A DNA stretch of 64,000 nt from Bactericera cockerelli (GCA_024516035.1 CM044957.1:15572564-15636563); one strand, 5' to 3'; counted from the stretch's first letter, positions 42,060 to 52,969 are shown. Made by a program: numbers and translations. The notes: generated by a model from the sequence alone, not told the origin.

Positions 42060-42926
42060 CAGGGTGGGGCAAAAGTCTGGAAACCCCTGAATAACTTTCG
42101 AATGGCTTCTTCGGTAAAATTAAAATTTTGTACGGTAAACTGGGCTAATAAGACCTTGTTTTAGAGTGGAGTCGATTTTTGTTACCGGCCCCCATGTCGG
42201 GGCCAGGGGGACCAACTTCATTTTTTTAAATACGAACCCCCAACTTGCGATACATTTTTGGAAAGGTCTTTCAATAAGAAATACATTGGTGCAAATTTTA
42301 TATTTTTAATATTAATTGTTTGCAAATGGCGTCCAACTTTGTGTATGCAGTAAAGTCTGGAAACCCCTGAATATCTTTTGAAAGGGCTTTCTCAGTAAAT
42401 TTAAAACTGTGCACGGTAAGTTGGGGGTAATTAGACCTTTCCAAAAATGTATCGCAAGGTGGGGTTTCGTATTAAAAAAAAAATGAAGTTGGCCTCCCTG
42501 GCCCCGACATTGGGGCCGGTAAAAAAAAATCGGTCCCATTCTAATATAAGGTCTAATTACCAGGGATTACCGTACATAATTTTAAATTTACTGAGAAAGC
42601 CCTTTCGAAAGATATTCAGGGGTTTCCAGACTTTACTGCATACACAAAGTTGGACGCCATTTGCAAACAGTTAATATTAAAAATATAAAATTTGCACCAA
42701 TGTATTTCTTATTTAAAGACCTTTTCAAAAATGTATCGCAAGGTGGGGGTTCGTATTTAAAAAAATGAAGTTGGCCCCCCTGGCCCCGACATGGGGGCCG
42801 GTAACAAAAATCAACCCCACTCTAAAAGAAGGTCTTATTAGCCCGGTTTACAATACAAAATTTTAATTTTACCTAAGAAGCCATTCGAAAGTTATTCAGG
42901 GGTTTCCAGACTTTTGCCCCACCCTG
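42060..42926. mobile_element. Palindromic foldback element, copy 1 (867 bp, TA duplication)
   Basis: Ends CAGGGTGGGGCAAAAGTCTG and its complement, flanked by TA (42058-42059 and 42927-42928), giving Tc1/mariner-type insertion. Almost the whole element is an inverted repeat. The word GTCTGGAAACCCCTGAATA occurs twice in each half (four in all), so the arms themselves hold a duplicated terminus. The central ~120 bp are asymmetric. The copy at 53663 has the same structure. Non-coding. Confidence 0.92.
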
Positions 42927-42934
42927 TATACTAC

Positions 42935-43395
42935 ATATTTCACATATTTGGTGGAGAATGGCTTAGGCATTATCACCTAGCCATATTTTGTATTGTATTT
43001 AAAAAAATGACAAAATTTTGTTGAAAATGTTTAATAATTAATAATAATAACTTGTGTCAATATTTAACAGATAAATTCTACATTTACAAATAAAAAATTG
43101 AAAATATCTCTATAAAAAAATATTGACCTAACTATTATTTAAAAAAAAACCGCCAAAAGTGTTCAATCATTGTGTTGAAATGTCACTACCAGGAAGTCTG
43201 GTGTTTCAGATAAGCCTTATCTTGCCTGGTGGGATTGTATGTCCACGCTTTCCAAATAGACTGATATAGATATAATATGCATGTAAAATAAAAGGATATA
43301 TGATTTACTTGTCTTCGTAATGTTCCTATAGGGTTCATAATTGAGATCTTTGTCTCAGCTCAGAACTAGCTTCAACCTCATTGGACTACGTTAAG
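42935..43395. other. AT-rich spacer
   Basis: Nothing recognised. Confidence 0.4.
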
Positions 43396-43396
43396 C

Positions 43397-43701
43397 GCGC
43401 GATTAGCTCAGTGGTTAAGCACCCGCTTGCCATGCGGAAGGTCCCGGGTTCGATCCCCCGTGCCGACAAAAAAATTTATTCTTAATTTGTTTACAATTGT
43501 TTGTAAGGGATACCTTCCGGTACGCTCGTATTGACCCAGCACCTAAATGGGAAGTATTGTGTCACTTCTCGCCCATCAGAGGGGAGGCATACTACGGGAT
43601 GGCCAGGCTATACAACACAGACCACAAGCGTCTACAGTAGCTTTCACAGCTACGAAATAAAAAAGGCTGTGAACACTCTTCTTAAAAAAAAAAAAAAAAA
43701 A
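43397..43701 (+). mobile_element. tRNA-Gly-type SINE, copy 2
   Basis: Head GCGCGATTAGCTCAGTGGTT, anticodon stem CCGC/GCGG with loop TTGCCAT (GCC), box B GGGTTCGATCC. The body is nearly the same as in the copy at 41451 (ATTGACCCAGCACCTAAATG, GTGTCACTTCTCGCCCATCA, ACAACACAGACCACAAGCGT) and ends in about 19 A. The most intact of the three copies. Confidence 0.9.
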
Positions 43702-43914
43702 CTACTCAACAAGAATTCTCACGCCAAAAAAATTGAATCATTAATCGTTACATTTACCTACCTTCCTACCTATAATATCTAAAACAGTAAATCCTACAGA
43801 GGTTTCGCTTATGGTCTAGATTCTAAAATCTAGGGGTTCAATAAAAAGGATTTTTTATACCCCAAATACAGACAAAGTTGTTACTATAATTGTCGTAATA
43901 TATTTTATTTTTTT

Positions 43915-44035
43915 GACCGACCTCAGTAGCTTGATGGAGGTCGGTGTTTCAAGTCTCGGATTCAGCGTGGATTTAGTTAAGCGAGTTTGAGTAGTTGTGA
44001 TTATCACGAAAGTGATTAACACACATATGATAACG
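43915..44035 (+). mobile_element. tRNA-Thr-type SINE, head deleted
   Basis: GACCGACCTCAGTAGCTTGA jumps to GGAGGTCGGTGTTTCAAGTC (anticodon arm missing), then TTAAGCGAGTTTGAGTAGTT and ATCACGAAAGTGATTAACAC. Confidence 0.82.
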
Positions 44036-44039
44036 TAAT

Positions 44040-45335
44040 ATATTTTTTGAGATTCTTTTGCTGGAAATGAAAAATTCTAAGGTGTTGCAGCTGGTAATCA
44101 ATATTCTTACAATTTTATTATAAGATGTCTGTTTGGATCATCAGGAAAAACCAGAACTTGGCTTGCTACACCACCGCACACCCAAGTGATCTACCTCTAC
44201 ACAATAATAAATTACCTAATGAACCCCTCTGCCCCTCTCTAATGGCACAAGAGGTTAGCACGACTGTAGGACACATACCTCTCGTAGCAATAACAGACGA
44301 AAAATAAGAAATAAAAAACCAGAAAATCAATTTATTTATTTGAAATTTTGATTTTATGATTGAAGCATTTTTTGCTGTCTCGCGCGGTAGCTTGTGAGAT
44401 GAAATATGCTCCAGAATATTTTGAAAATGTGACAACTAAATTCATCAGTAAAACTATCATAACTACCCAAGAGAAAAATATTATTTTTTTTTTCAGAAGA
44501 GGTAAATTTGCATCACCAGCGTAGGTTAATGCCTGTGAGCCGGCGAGAAGGTTTTGGTTTTTTACCGTCTAAAAACCTCTTCTTGGTTTTGTTTCTTTTA
44601 TATGTTGCCCTGGGACCGCCGTGTGGCATTACTTCAGGGGCCAAGAGAAAAATATGACTGTGTAGTGTGTACATTATACACACCTATACCTAATAAAATT
44701 TATAATAATAATAATATACCTATTAGCCTACAGTGGCAGCATGTTGATTGCTGACCGCTTATTGGTGAACTATCATGATTCTTACCGCAAATTTTGCTCC
44801 TGGTATTCGTCAAAAAAAACCTAATATGAGGTTGTGGTCAATAAGGCAAAAATATAAAACATAAATTGTGTAAAATGCCCAAAATTATTATGGATACCAC
44901 AATATTTACCTAAGTAAATGATTTTTGTCTAAACATTTGATGGTATAAGAGGGCATGTCACCTATACTCCTATTGGTACATGGGGTTTTAGGGCCTTTAG
45001 ATGAGTTAATTCGGTTGAATTAACTCATCCTCTCCTCTCTGGATTCATCTATTTTCCCTTGACTAACCCACTAATTAAATGAACTAATAATTACTCAGAA
45101 TGTTCAGTGAAGAGAACACTCGATTTACGGAAATTAAAATAATCTAATCTACAGCATGGGAAGATGTTTTTGTTTATTTTTTAAACTGTTGTAATAAACA
45201 TATTATTAATAAACCTACAATGAATAAATGACTTGAAATAAAATGACATTTTTCGGTTCCAAGTGCTGTCAGCTTTTAGAGAAGGAAATCCCACACACCT
45301 GACTAGGATGAGTTGGACTTGAAAATAATAATACG
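44040..45335. other. AT-rich spacer
   Basis: Overlapping short frames on both strands near 44125-44435 have no recognisable domain. TGAGTTAATTC / GAATTAACTCA pair near 45002-45026. No gene claimed. Confidence 0.4.
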
Positions 45336-45340
45336 AGTAT

Positions 45341-45614
45341 ACCCCTTAAACAAAAAGGTGTCTCTGATCTACTAACTCCGATATAGTAGTCTCGGAGATT
45401 GATACGAGAGAGTAAAAACAGCGTGCTCGGAAACATCTTTCTCTGGGAGTGCTGCGGGAATGGATTGGAACTCTCCCGGAGAATGTTTAACCAACTTACT
45501 CGGAACCTATCCCGGATCTATGCCCGAGCTAACTCGGGACAAGATCCGAGCTAACTCGTCCCGAGTACATGTTCTCCGAACCGTCTCGGAACGAGATCCA
45601 ATACCCTGTGGCAA
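45341..45614 (+). repeat. CTCGGAG-rich element, copy 1
   Basis: Starts TACCCCTTAAACAAAAAGG and ends GATCCAATACCCTGTGG. Between them are many CTCGGAG, CTCGGAAC, CCGAGCTAACTCG and CTCCGA words, giving a GC-richer island in AT-rich DNA. The second copy (49999-50352) is inverted and has the same two ends. No coding sequence recognised. Confidence 0.75.
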
Positions 45615-45619
45615 CACCG

Positions 45620-46420
45620 GAAATTGAAAGTAAAATTTGCAAAACATTTTCAAAATCGAGTGAATTCCGAAATTTGAATAGATTAATTAGTTTTCCTGAG
45701 ATAATTAGTAAAACTCAAATACATAAAAGGTAAAGATATTTTATACAGTATTTTGAGAAACTACCGTCAATATGTGTAATCTCATTCCTAAGATCAAGTA
45801 ACTTCATAAGTAATTTCACATCAGTGACTTCTGCTCATCCAAATAAGTGATTTAATAAAACGTGTTTTAAGTAATTTAAGTAATGGTCAATATGTCTGCA
45901 AACATAATATCTTTTTAAACTGGACCTAGCATTTAAAATAATTATGATCTATGGAGGAAATCCACATGATATTTTCCACCTGTTTACATGTATTGTGCAT
46001 CCAATCCAACATAGCTTCAACCTGAAGATACCTATTCAAGCTGCCTCCCTCCTCAAACATATTGAACCTGACATGGGATAAGTGAAAGTGACTACAAATT
46101 GATGATTTACACAAAATAATTATATCTAACAATTTCTGATAAAAGTCCAACAAGTTGATTCTTCTAAAGTTCCTACATCATAGTTTTAGGGTATAACTAA
46201 AAAGAAATTTTTCTCTACTTTAAAAAGTTTACTGTTCTAAAGTGTACCAATTTCCATGCATTAATCATAAGTGAGTTTTACACTCCAATTAGTGGGGTAA
46301 GCAATATCCAAACAATATCTTACATTTTACATTGTTTTATAGTCAAACCAGGATATGTATGTGGAAATGCTGGAGATTAACCTGTTCCAGATATTCCACT
46401 TAATCAGAATCACACTCTTG
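45620..46420. other. AT-rich spacer
   Basis: Nothing recognised. Confidence 0.4.
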
Positions 46421-46424
46421 ACAG

Positions 46425-46510
46425 GTGTCTGACTGGGGGATTTTAAACAGGGAAAAGACCAGTGTTTTGCTAGACAACTATGAACAGAGAACTGACTAGC
46501 TAAAGGCTTT
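46425..46510. repeat. Dispersed repeat fragment
   Basis: GTCTGACTGGGGGATTTTAA, ACAGGGAAAAGACCAGTGTT and GAACAGAGAACTGACTAGC match 35340 and 59897. Confidence 0.6.
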
Positions 46511-46599
46511 TTAATAGGTTCACATTATTGAAGATTTGACTATACTGTTCCATAATCAATAGATCCTGTGTTCAATTCACAGTTTTTTTTTCTTTCAAA

Positions 46600-46835
46600 C
46601 AGCAATTCTGTTCCCTTTAAAAATGAGGCATTTCTAGCCCTTATCAGGCTAAGTGAGGTTAATGTGGGTAGCTGGGACTATTCCCAGTAAATTCAGTATA
46701 CAACCCCCATTTCTATTTTAAATAAATCTGTTCTCCGAAGATGTGAGGCTGGTATATCTAGCCCTACTCAGGCTGAGTGAGGTGAATGTGGGTATCTGGT
46801 ACTGTTCCCATTAAATTCAGAATGAAATTCCCATC
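46600..46835 (+). repeat. Two SINE-like units sharing the 5S-SINE core
   Basis: Two units (about 46603-46705 and 46728-46825) run TTCTGTTCYCC..., TCTAGCCC, then CAGGCTAAGTGAGGTTAATG / CAGGCTGAGTGAGGTGAATG and end TTCCCAGTAAATTCAG-like. The middle word is the same as the body of the 5S-derived SINEs, while the heads are different and unrecognised. Confidence 0.6.
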
Positions 46836-47084
46836 CTCACTATCTCAAATCAGGACAGGGGTTTTTCATGAACCAGCTATAACATAAAAAAAAAAAATAT
46901 TGTAAGTTTAGAAGAAGTATTAAATGTTGCAAATTTAGACATTTTTTTACTTGTAATAAGTACATTTTTTACTATAATGTGTTCATTAATTTTAATTATT
47001 AAAACAGTAGCTTGCATTATTCAGGATTTGACTACTCCCCGTAATCTAAAGATTTTGGTTCATTTTTGTTGTTGTGAAACAGAT

Positions 47085-47322
47085 AATTCTCCTTCTTTAG
47101 AAAATATGAGGCTGACATGTGTATACACAGCCTTTATCAGGCTGGGTGAGGTTAATGTGGCTACCTGGTACTATTCCCAGTAAATTCAGAATAAAATGGC
47201 CCAACCCAGGCTCAGTGAGCTTAATGTGGGTAACAGGTTTGTGAGTTTCCTGCAAATGAGGGTAAAACCTTGGTCATGATATGACTATGCAATTGAGGTT
47301 AAACCCACTTTAATCAAACAAA
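47085..47322 (+). mobile_element. SINE-like unit with the 5S-SINE core and full 3' body
   Basis: It contains CAGGCTGGGTGAGGTTAATG followed by TTCCCAGTAAATTCAGAATA, and then a second body: CCCAGGCTCAGTGAGCTTAA, ACAGGTTTGTGAGTTTCCTG, TGATATGACTATGCAATTGA, GGTTAAACCCACTTT and an A-rich tail. The second part is the standard 3' body of the 5S-derived SINE. It looks like two related units joined or one inserted in the other. Confidence 0.65.
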
Positions 47323-47437
47323 AAAAAATCTGGAAGACTGTTCTTTTTTTATGAATGCCATATTATAGTCAAAATTCTCTCTGGGTTCTATTTCCTAATT
47401 TCATCTTTAATAATCTCAACTTCTGTTCTGGTATTCT

Positions 47438-47767
47438 TTGTCTTCAGGCAGCCTGCTGCTGGGCAGGAAGATGGCATTTCAGCACATCTCTCTCTTAATT
47501 ACCTATATGTATAATAGATTTAGATTAATTAAGTCCACTTGGCTTAATTTATCTGCTGATTCTATGTATTATATTCTGTTTGTTTCATGTTTTTGTTTGT
47601 TACATATTTTTGCTTTTAATTCTTTTACCATGAAAATGGAAAAATATAAAACTGAAAAACACAAATTGTCTTCTTATTTATTAATGTTAGCATTTCATCA
47701 ACAGCTTTTCATCATTGTAGAACCAAATTGCCTTGAAATAGTATATTTTTCATCAAATCCAAATTAA
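47438..47767 (+). other. Open frame after an acceptor-like site (weak)
   Basis: A 109-codon open frame follows TTCTTTGTCTTCAG (AG at 47449-47450). It is hydrophobic (LLITYMYNRF, YYILFVSCFCLLHIFAF), which is common for translated AT-rich DNA. No domain recognised; probably chance. Confidence 0.12.
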
Positions 47768-47769
47768 TT

Positions 47770-48720
47770 TTAAAAATTTCCTGTGAAATCACAATTTTCA
47801 AATTTTTCCGGGCAATGGCGGTGGTATGAAATTCAATATGGAGCCCCTTAATTATTAATTAGGTATTCAATTTCCAAAACCTTGTAAAAATAAGCTTAAT
47901 AAAATGCTCAGGGGGAGGAAATAGTAAGCTTATAAGGCTCGATTCTTCACTTTTACCAAAAACACGAACCACCTAACCTCAAAATCAGCGTTTCGCTCGA
48001 AATACGCTTACTTTTTGCAAAATCAGGGATTGGCAAGAATATAAACAAAATTGTGGCGGTAATTTAAAAAAAAACCTTCATTATGTGAAATTGAGGCGTA
48101 TTTGGTGTTTGATCATTTGTCAAATAATTAAATATAATAATCTTTACTCTATAGAAATAAACAACGAATTTTATTATTCAACAGGGTTCAACAAACAACC
48201 ATAAACATTATTTACGAAAAATTCTCTAGAATAATTCATTTTTAATTCTCATTAAACTATCCCTTTTTCTCTTTTACTTTACTACAGTCATTGCTTCCCA
48301 GCTTCATTTTTTTTATATTTCTTCCTCTGTTAACTTGCCGATGAGGGCGATGAGGTAAAGTGAAGTCGCTGAGATTAATGTTTTGGAGATCGCGCATGGC
48401 ACTTGGTCTATTTTTGTGCATAAATTTAAAATCATCGAAATCGAATTTTGTTTCAACGAAATTCGGATCGCCCTAAAAGATTATTGCTTTAAACCTGGCG
48501 GGACGCAGTCATATATATATATTATATACGAATGTCAAGGAACCAAGGTCTGTCGTAATCTAGCTTGTGATCAATTGTATACTATGGACATGAAAGGAGC
48601 CTAGACATTGGATTTGGGCGTCCATATAATCCTCTCACCACCATGATTTAGGTATCAATACCTATCTCACGGACACGGAATTATTATTATATAATTGTAT
48701 ACTATTTGTAAAATATTTTT
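47770..48720. other. AT-rich spacer with a MITE fragment
   Basis: 48493-48570 (GGCGGGACGCAGTCATATAT, TGTCAAGGAACCAAGGTCTG) is a diverged piece of the foldback at 48725. Confidence 0.45.
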
Positions 48721-48724
48721 TTTT

Positions 48725-49002
48725 GTAATTATTACTAAGTTACGCGCGCCCTAAAACTTTTTATATTCTTGTTGCAAATAATATTTTGAATGTTATAGAT
48801 GGCGGCATGCAGTCATATCCGACATTGAAGGAACTAAGATTACGACAGACGATTACAATAGACCTTTTGGTTCCTTCAATGTCGGATCTGACTGCGTGCC
48901 GTTAGATCATAATCGAGTTATTTTGCCTTAAATTACAGTTAATTGTATTTGCAACAATAATAAAAAAGTTTTAGTGCGCGTGTAAGTTTATAAAAATTAC
49001 AA
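48725..49002. mobile_element. Foldback MITE (~280 bp)
   Basis: Left arm TAATTATTACTAAGTTACGC, GCGCCCTAAAACTTTTTATA, GGCGGCATGCAGTCATATCC, GACATTGAAGGAAC. Right arm: GGTTCCTTCAATGTCGGATC, GACTGCGTGCCG, AAAAAAGTTTTAGTGCGCGT, ending near AAAAATTAC. The loop is ~40 bp. No clear target duplication. Confidence 0.78.
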
Positions 49003-49004
49003 AA

Positions 49005-49780
49005 TTGATTTAAAAATTTATATCATAAAAATAGAACGCAAATGACTTCTGCTAGTAGTGGGATTATATTTACTCTGCGAGAAAAAAACATCTTAGTTAA
49101 AAAAATCTTGTGACTGAGGTATGTATTATTAGTACCTCTTTGGTAACTTCAGCAATAAGAGTTAAAATATTTTGCCGTACCCTGTAGAAATTTCGATAAA
49201 AATTTCAAGACGTTGGTAGCTTCGGGTACATTAGCTTTTCTTGTTTTTATGCTTTCTGTTTATGTTCTTGAATTTTTAAATTTTGGCGCTTTTACTTTTT
49301 TGCTACCTTTGGCGTATATCACAAAAAATACGCCAACTCCGTTTCGCGAGAGCAAAACTCTACTGGCGCTATCTTGAAGAATCCTTTGGAACTAACATTT
49401 TTCGAAAAACACGGTGTTTTTTTGTAAGTAAAGAACCCATCATAAAAGTGTTTCTAAAATGTTAAGCCTTGTCAAAATAAGTGTTTTTAAAATCTTTTTA
49501 AACACTTTCTGTGCCGTCTGGGTAGTCTGCTGTGACTAAAGATAGAGATACTTTTAAGATGTGAACTTATGTGATACTTTTATTTTCATGTCAATTTTTT
49601 TTCTAATGTTTCTAAATTGATTGCATAAATATATTGATACCTTAGATTCCTTGGGTCAAATAAGCATGGATTATCTCTATCAACTAGGGGTCAGAAATGG
49701 ACCCTAACTGAGTTAGAACTGACTTAAACTCGAAAAATTAATATTAAAAATTGAATTCGTATCCAATGTCCTATACATAT
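49005..49780. other. AT-rich spacer
   Basis: No gene or repeat recognised. Confidence 0.4.
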
Positions 49781-49781
49781 G

Positions 49782-49960
49782 TCCTAACTAAAGGGCGGGG
49801 TTATTGGTTATTGCCTATGGCAATCTCTTTATTCCAATTGTTTCTAGTCTCTTATTGGGATTTTTCATTCTTTAAGGTTTATTCTTCTTTTTTTTTTTTT
49901 TGTTCTTAATTATTTTATTTTAAATTTCACAATAAAAAATATGTTTTATTATAAAAATGT
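49782..49960 (-). mobile_element. LINE 3' UTR fragment with hairpin, copy 3
   Basis: Minus strand: AAAGAGATTGCCATAGGCAA (hairpin 49810-49824), TAACCCCGCCCTTTAGTTAG, GACATATG. The region to its left in minus reading (49860-49960) is A-rich. The boundary is uncertain. A CTCGGAG element follows directly. Confidence 0.6.
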
Positions 49961-49998
49961 GTCGTATTATTTTTAGGTGGTTTTACAGCTAAAATTCC

Positions 49999-50352
49999 CA
50001 GGGTATTTAAAACGGTCTCTGGTCTAGAAGAGACAGTCCCCGAGAATGTTCTCGGAGACGGTTCCGAGAAGGCTCGGAGACAGTCCCCGAGAATGTTCTC
50101 GGAGACGGTTCCGAGAAGGCTCGGAGACGGTCCCCGAGAATGATCTCGGAGACAGTTCCCGAGACCGATCTTGGAGCAATCTCGAGCACCAGCAATCGAC
50201 GCTACGGTGCGGACGTAGACTGTCCCGTAGCAGTCTCCGAACGGTCTCCTAGGTGTCTCCGATATCATTTTTTGGGATCCGAGACAGGACGATACAATCT
50301 CGTTCCTAGATCTCGGAGATGGTTCCGAGACTGTTTTTTGTTTAAGGGGTAC
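49999..50352 (-). repeat. CTCGGAG-rich element, copy 2, with 47-bp tandem units
   Basis: Inverted relative to copy 1: its minus-strand start is GTACCCCTTAAACAAAAAAC and its end is AATACCCTGGG. Plus-strand 50031-50160 holds about 2.8 tandem units of 47 bp (AGACAGTCCCCGAGAATGTT, CTCGGAGACGGTTCCGAGAA, GGCTCGG). CTCGGAGAC or its complement occurs about nine times. Overlapping open frames in several phases are by-products of the repetition. Confidence 0.8.
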
Positions 50353-50359
50353 TTAATAC

Positions 50360-51025
50360 TTATTATGTATGATTAGGATTCTTATGTAAGGTACCTATCT
50401 ATTATACAATATACCTACTCACGAATAAAAAAATCTCATGAATTGTTGAGATAAAAATTATTGCCCTGGAATCACACGACCATTTAATTATGCTATTTTG
50501 TGTGTGTTTTAAAGACTCACGTGTTCAAACATGATGTTTTTTTTTATCAGATTTTTTGTACTTTTGTATTTTCTCAAAGAGTTCTCTCTGGTATCCGCAT
50601 ATTTTTTGCGACAAGTTATTTTTTAATAGACATTAGTTTTTTTTTTGTGTTGAGTGAACATACTTGTGTATATGCATGTAGTTATACAGGTATTATATTT
50701 CTATCTCTTTTTTGAACTAAAAAAAGCTCAAACTTAATTATTAAAATATTAACTAATATTTTCACTGAAGGAAGAAAAATATTTTCAAGCTTCCTTTTTT
50801 GAATACAGTCATATTTGAAGGTTAAAAGGTTTGATACCTAATATTTTACTTTCTATTAGCTTATACCGAACCTTGATATCAGGAATTTAAGGGACCGGCA
50901 CACAAGTATAAAGTTCTGTTCATCTGGTGCGTTAAGTTTATAAGCCACCAGAACGGAATGGCTCAACGTTTTGTGGGCTGCCAACTTAATGCAATCCTGA
51001 TCATCTGGTTTCGTCTGTAATTATT
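50360..51025. other. AT-rich spacer
   Basis: Nothing recognised. Confidence 0.4.
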
Positions 51026-51029
51026 AGAA

Positions 51030-51180
51030 AACTTATTATTAAACTTTATTATAATTTTGAACAATCTTTATTTACAATTTTTTTATATACAGGTGCAGTC
51101 AAAAAGTATAATTAATGAAAGATAAACAAAGTTTGATCAAGGGTGGTGATAATGCCTTTGGCATTCTCTTCAAATGGACT
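51030..51180 (-). mobile_element. LINE 3' UTR fragment with a variant hairpin, copy 4
   Basis: Minus strand: GAAGAGAATGCCAAAGGCAT (hairpin AATGCC/GGCATT, 51151-51165), TATCACCACCCTTGATCAAA, and an AT-rich tail with AATAAAGATTG. The stem differs from the other three copies but still pairs perfectly. Confidence 0.6.
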
Positions 51181-51184
51181 ATTG

Positions 51185-52270
51185 TATGACAAACTTGATC
51201 GCTCTCGGAGAAAATTGATGGTATGCGATAGACTATCGTATCGTATATTTTAAGTCTAAACGATAATGGTCTTTGTTTTGTTTATCTACCTGGTTACCAA
51301 TAAATCGGTGATCTAAACAGCGTGATAAAATCGTGATGTAACTCTGGCCCCAGACTTGGGGTCGCCACGCAGGGTTAAGGTCACGATAGAGTCCGCTAGA
51401 TGCACATGCAATTTAATTCGCATGCAGATTTATCTGTGTGACCTTATGAGAAACATATTATGTAGGAACATAGGCGGAAATGGTACGACACCAGGGCGTG
51501 TTCCGAGGGGACAGCAGGGTCTTGTCCCTTTGCTTATTCAGGTGAGAATGACCCTGACAGTGCACTGTGCAGTGTGCAACGCTAGAGAGGGAAAATTATA
51601 ATGCTGGAATATTATTAGAAAACTACATACTCAGGGCTGAGAATAATGAATGCACGTGTATAATTATAATTATGATAATTTATTGGATCCTTACATATTC
51701 TTGGAAAACAATGTATTGATTGTATATAATAGGTTTAACTTGATTACCTACGTATCATGTATCAACTAATGAAAATTAGGTATGTAGGTACTAACTTATG
51801 TAGGTACGTACCTTATTTAAAAGTAATGAATTATAAGGATAATTAGTATAAAATTATAATTTTACTAATCATTACCTATCAATTTTAATTTTGAATGAGT
51901 CGGTTGCAGGAAATTATACAGTTAAAAAATCCCCATGTCCAATTTTACCATTCTAAATAAATAAATAATTTTCTCTCAAAAAAATATATAAATTTAAATT
52001 CTGTCATGACTAATAAAATTATAAGTATTGTATTTAATTAGGTGTGGAATTTCGATGATGTCTTCTAAAATCTAGTAAAACAGGAGTGCTGTCGCTGAGA
52101 GTTGTCAGATCGACTCCCATCGGACCGGCGCGCGGCGGCGGCGCATAGGATTTTTCGTTTTTTATTTAGATATAAAAATAAAGACAACTTTCTCACAGCA
52201 CGTCAAAAAAATACTTTAGTGAAATAGAAAACGATTACCTTCTAAAAGCAAGTAATTATAAATTTTATTA
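51185..52270. other. Mixed spacer, partly GC-richer
   Basis: An open frame at 51356-51601 (NGTTPGRVPRGQQGLVPLL) lies in a GC-richer patch with no domain I recognise. A GCGCGCGGCGGCGGCGCA run is at 52128-52145. No gene claimed. Confidence 0.35.
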
Positions 52271-52276
52271 TATTAA

Positions 52277-52637
52277 AAGGTCGATTCACATTCACCCGTG
52301 GCGTGACAGTGCCGCGTCCGTGACGTGATTCTTCTAGGAATTTGAAGGGCCCTTAGTCCCACTCGCCCGGCAGGTGGCGGTGACAGTGCAAACAGTGCTC
52401 GTACCGTGATCCGGCACATTACTTACGGACGATATTTTTCGATTTTCACGGTCGGTGATTTTTGATTTTACCAGTGTTTCTCCGCAATTATGAACGACGA
52501 AAAACTGATAACGACGACGAAACACTGCCACTGCGCGGTTGGACCACTGTATATAGAAATCACTTTGGCTTCACGGCCGGTAGAATCACCTACTGGTCAC
52601 GGAACTGTTACGTCACGGGTGAGTGTGAATCGACCTT
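52277..52637. mobile_element. MITE with AAGGTCGATTCACA inverted ends
   Basis: Left AAGGTCGATTCACATTCACC and right GGTGAGTGTGAATCGACCTT form the inverted repeat, extended by CCGTGACGTGATTCT / GGAACTGTTACGTCACGG. TTAA occurs at both edges but is offset by two bases at the left, so a TTAA duplication is possible and not proven. GC-richer than its surroundings; no transposase. Confidence 0.8.
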
Positions 52638-52639
52638 AA

Positions 52640-52812
52640 GAGGGATTCTTCCCTCTGGTTACTAGACAACCAGGCTGCACAACTAAAGTCTGATAGGACT
52701 GATTAGGCCGATTAGGGTTTAGTACTCTAGTTAGTTTTTATTATTATTATATAATTATTTGGGTTTAACGTTGCTTTCGACAGTAGTTAATTAAGTAGTT
52801 AAGTTCAGTTTT
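52640..52812. other. Spacer with a SINE end scrap
   Basis: TTGGGTTTAACGTTGCTTTC (about 52759-52778) is the inverted 3' end of the 5S-derived SINE family, directly before a Thr-type SINE. Confidence 0.5.
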
Positions 52813-52814
52813 AA

Positions 52815-52962
52815 AAGTTATCATATTTGTGTTAATCACTTTCGTGATATCACTACTACTCAAACTCGCTTTAATAAATCTACGCTGAAACCGGGACTTG
52901 AACCACCGACCTCCAGATTACAAGTCCACCGCCTTATCGATCAAGCTACTGAGCTACTGTTA
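52815..52962 (-). mobile_element. tRNA-Thr-type SINE, best minus-strand copy
   Basis: Minus strand: GTAGCTCAGTAGCTTGATCG, ATAAGGCGGTGGACTTGTAA, TCTGGAGGTCGGTGGTTCAA, GTCCCGGTTTCAGCGTAGAT, AAAGCGAGTTTGAGTAGTAG, ATCACGAAAGTGATTAACAC and AAATATGATAAC. Close match to 32788. Confidence 0.88.
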
Positions 52963-52969
52963 ATTAAGT

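Noticed and set aside
42312..42674. ORFs in the palindromic elements at 42.3-42.7 and 53.9-54.4 kb
   Set aside because: The same peptide words occur on both strands because the DNA is a palindrome; no transposase motif is present.
50046..50376. Several overlapping 62-113-codon ORFs in the CTCGGAG element
   Set aside because: They occur in several frames on both strands because of the 47-bp repetition; no domain.
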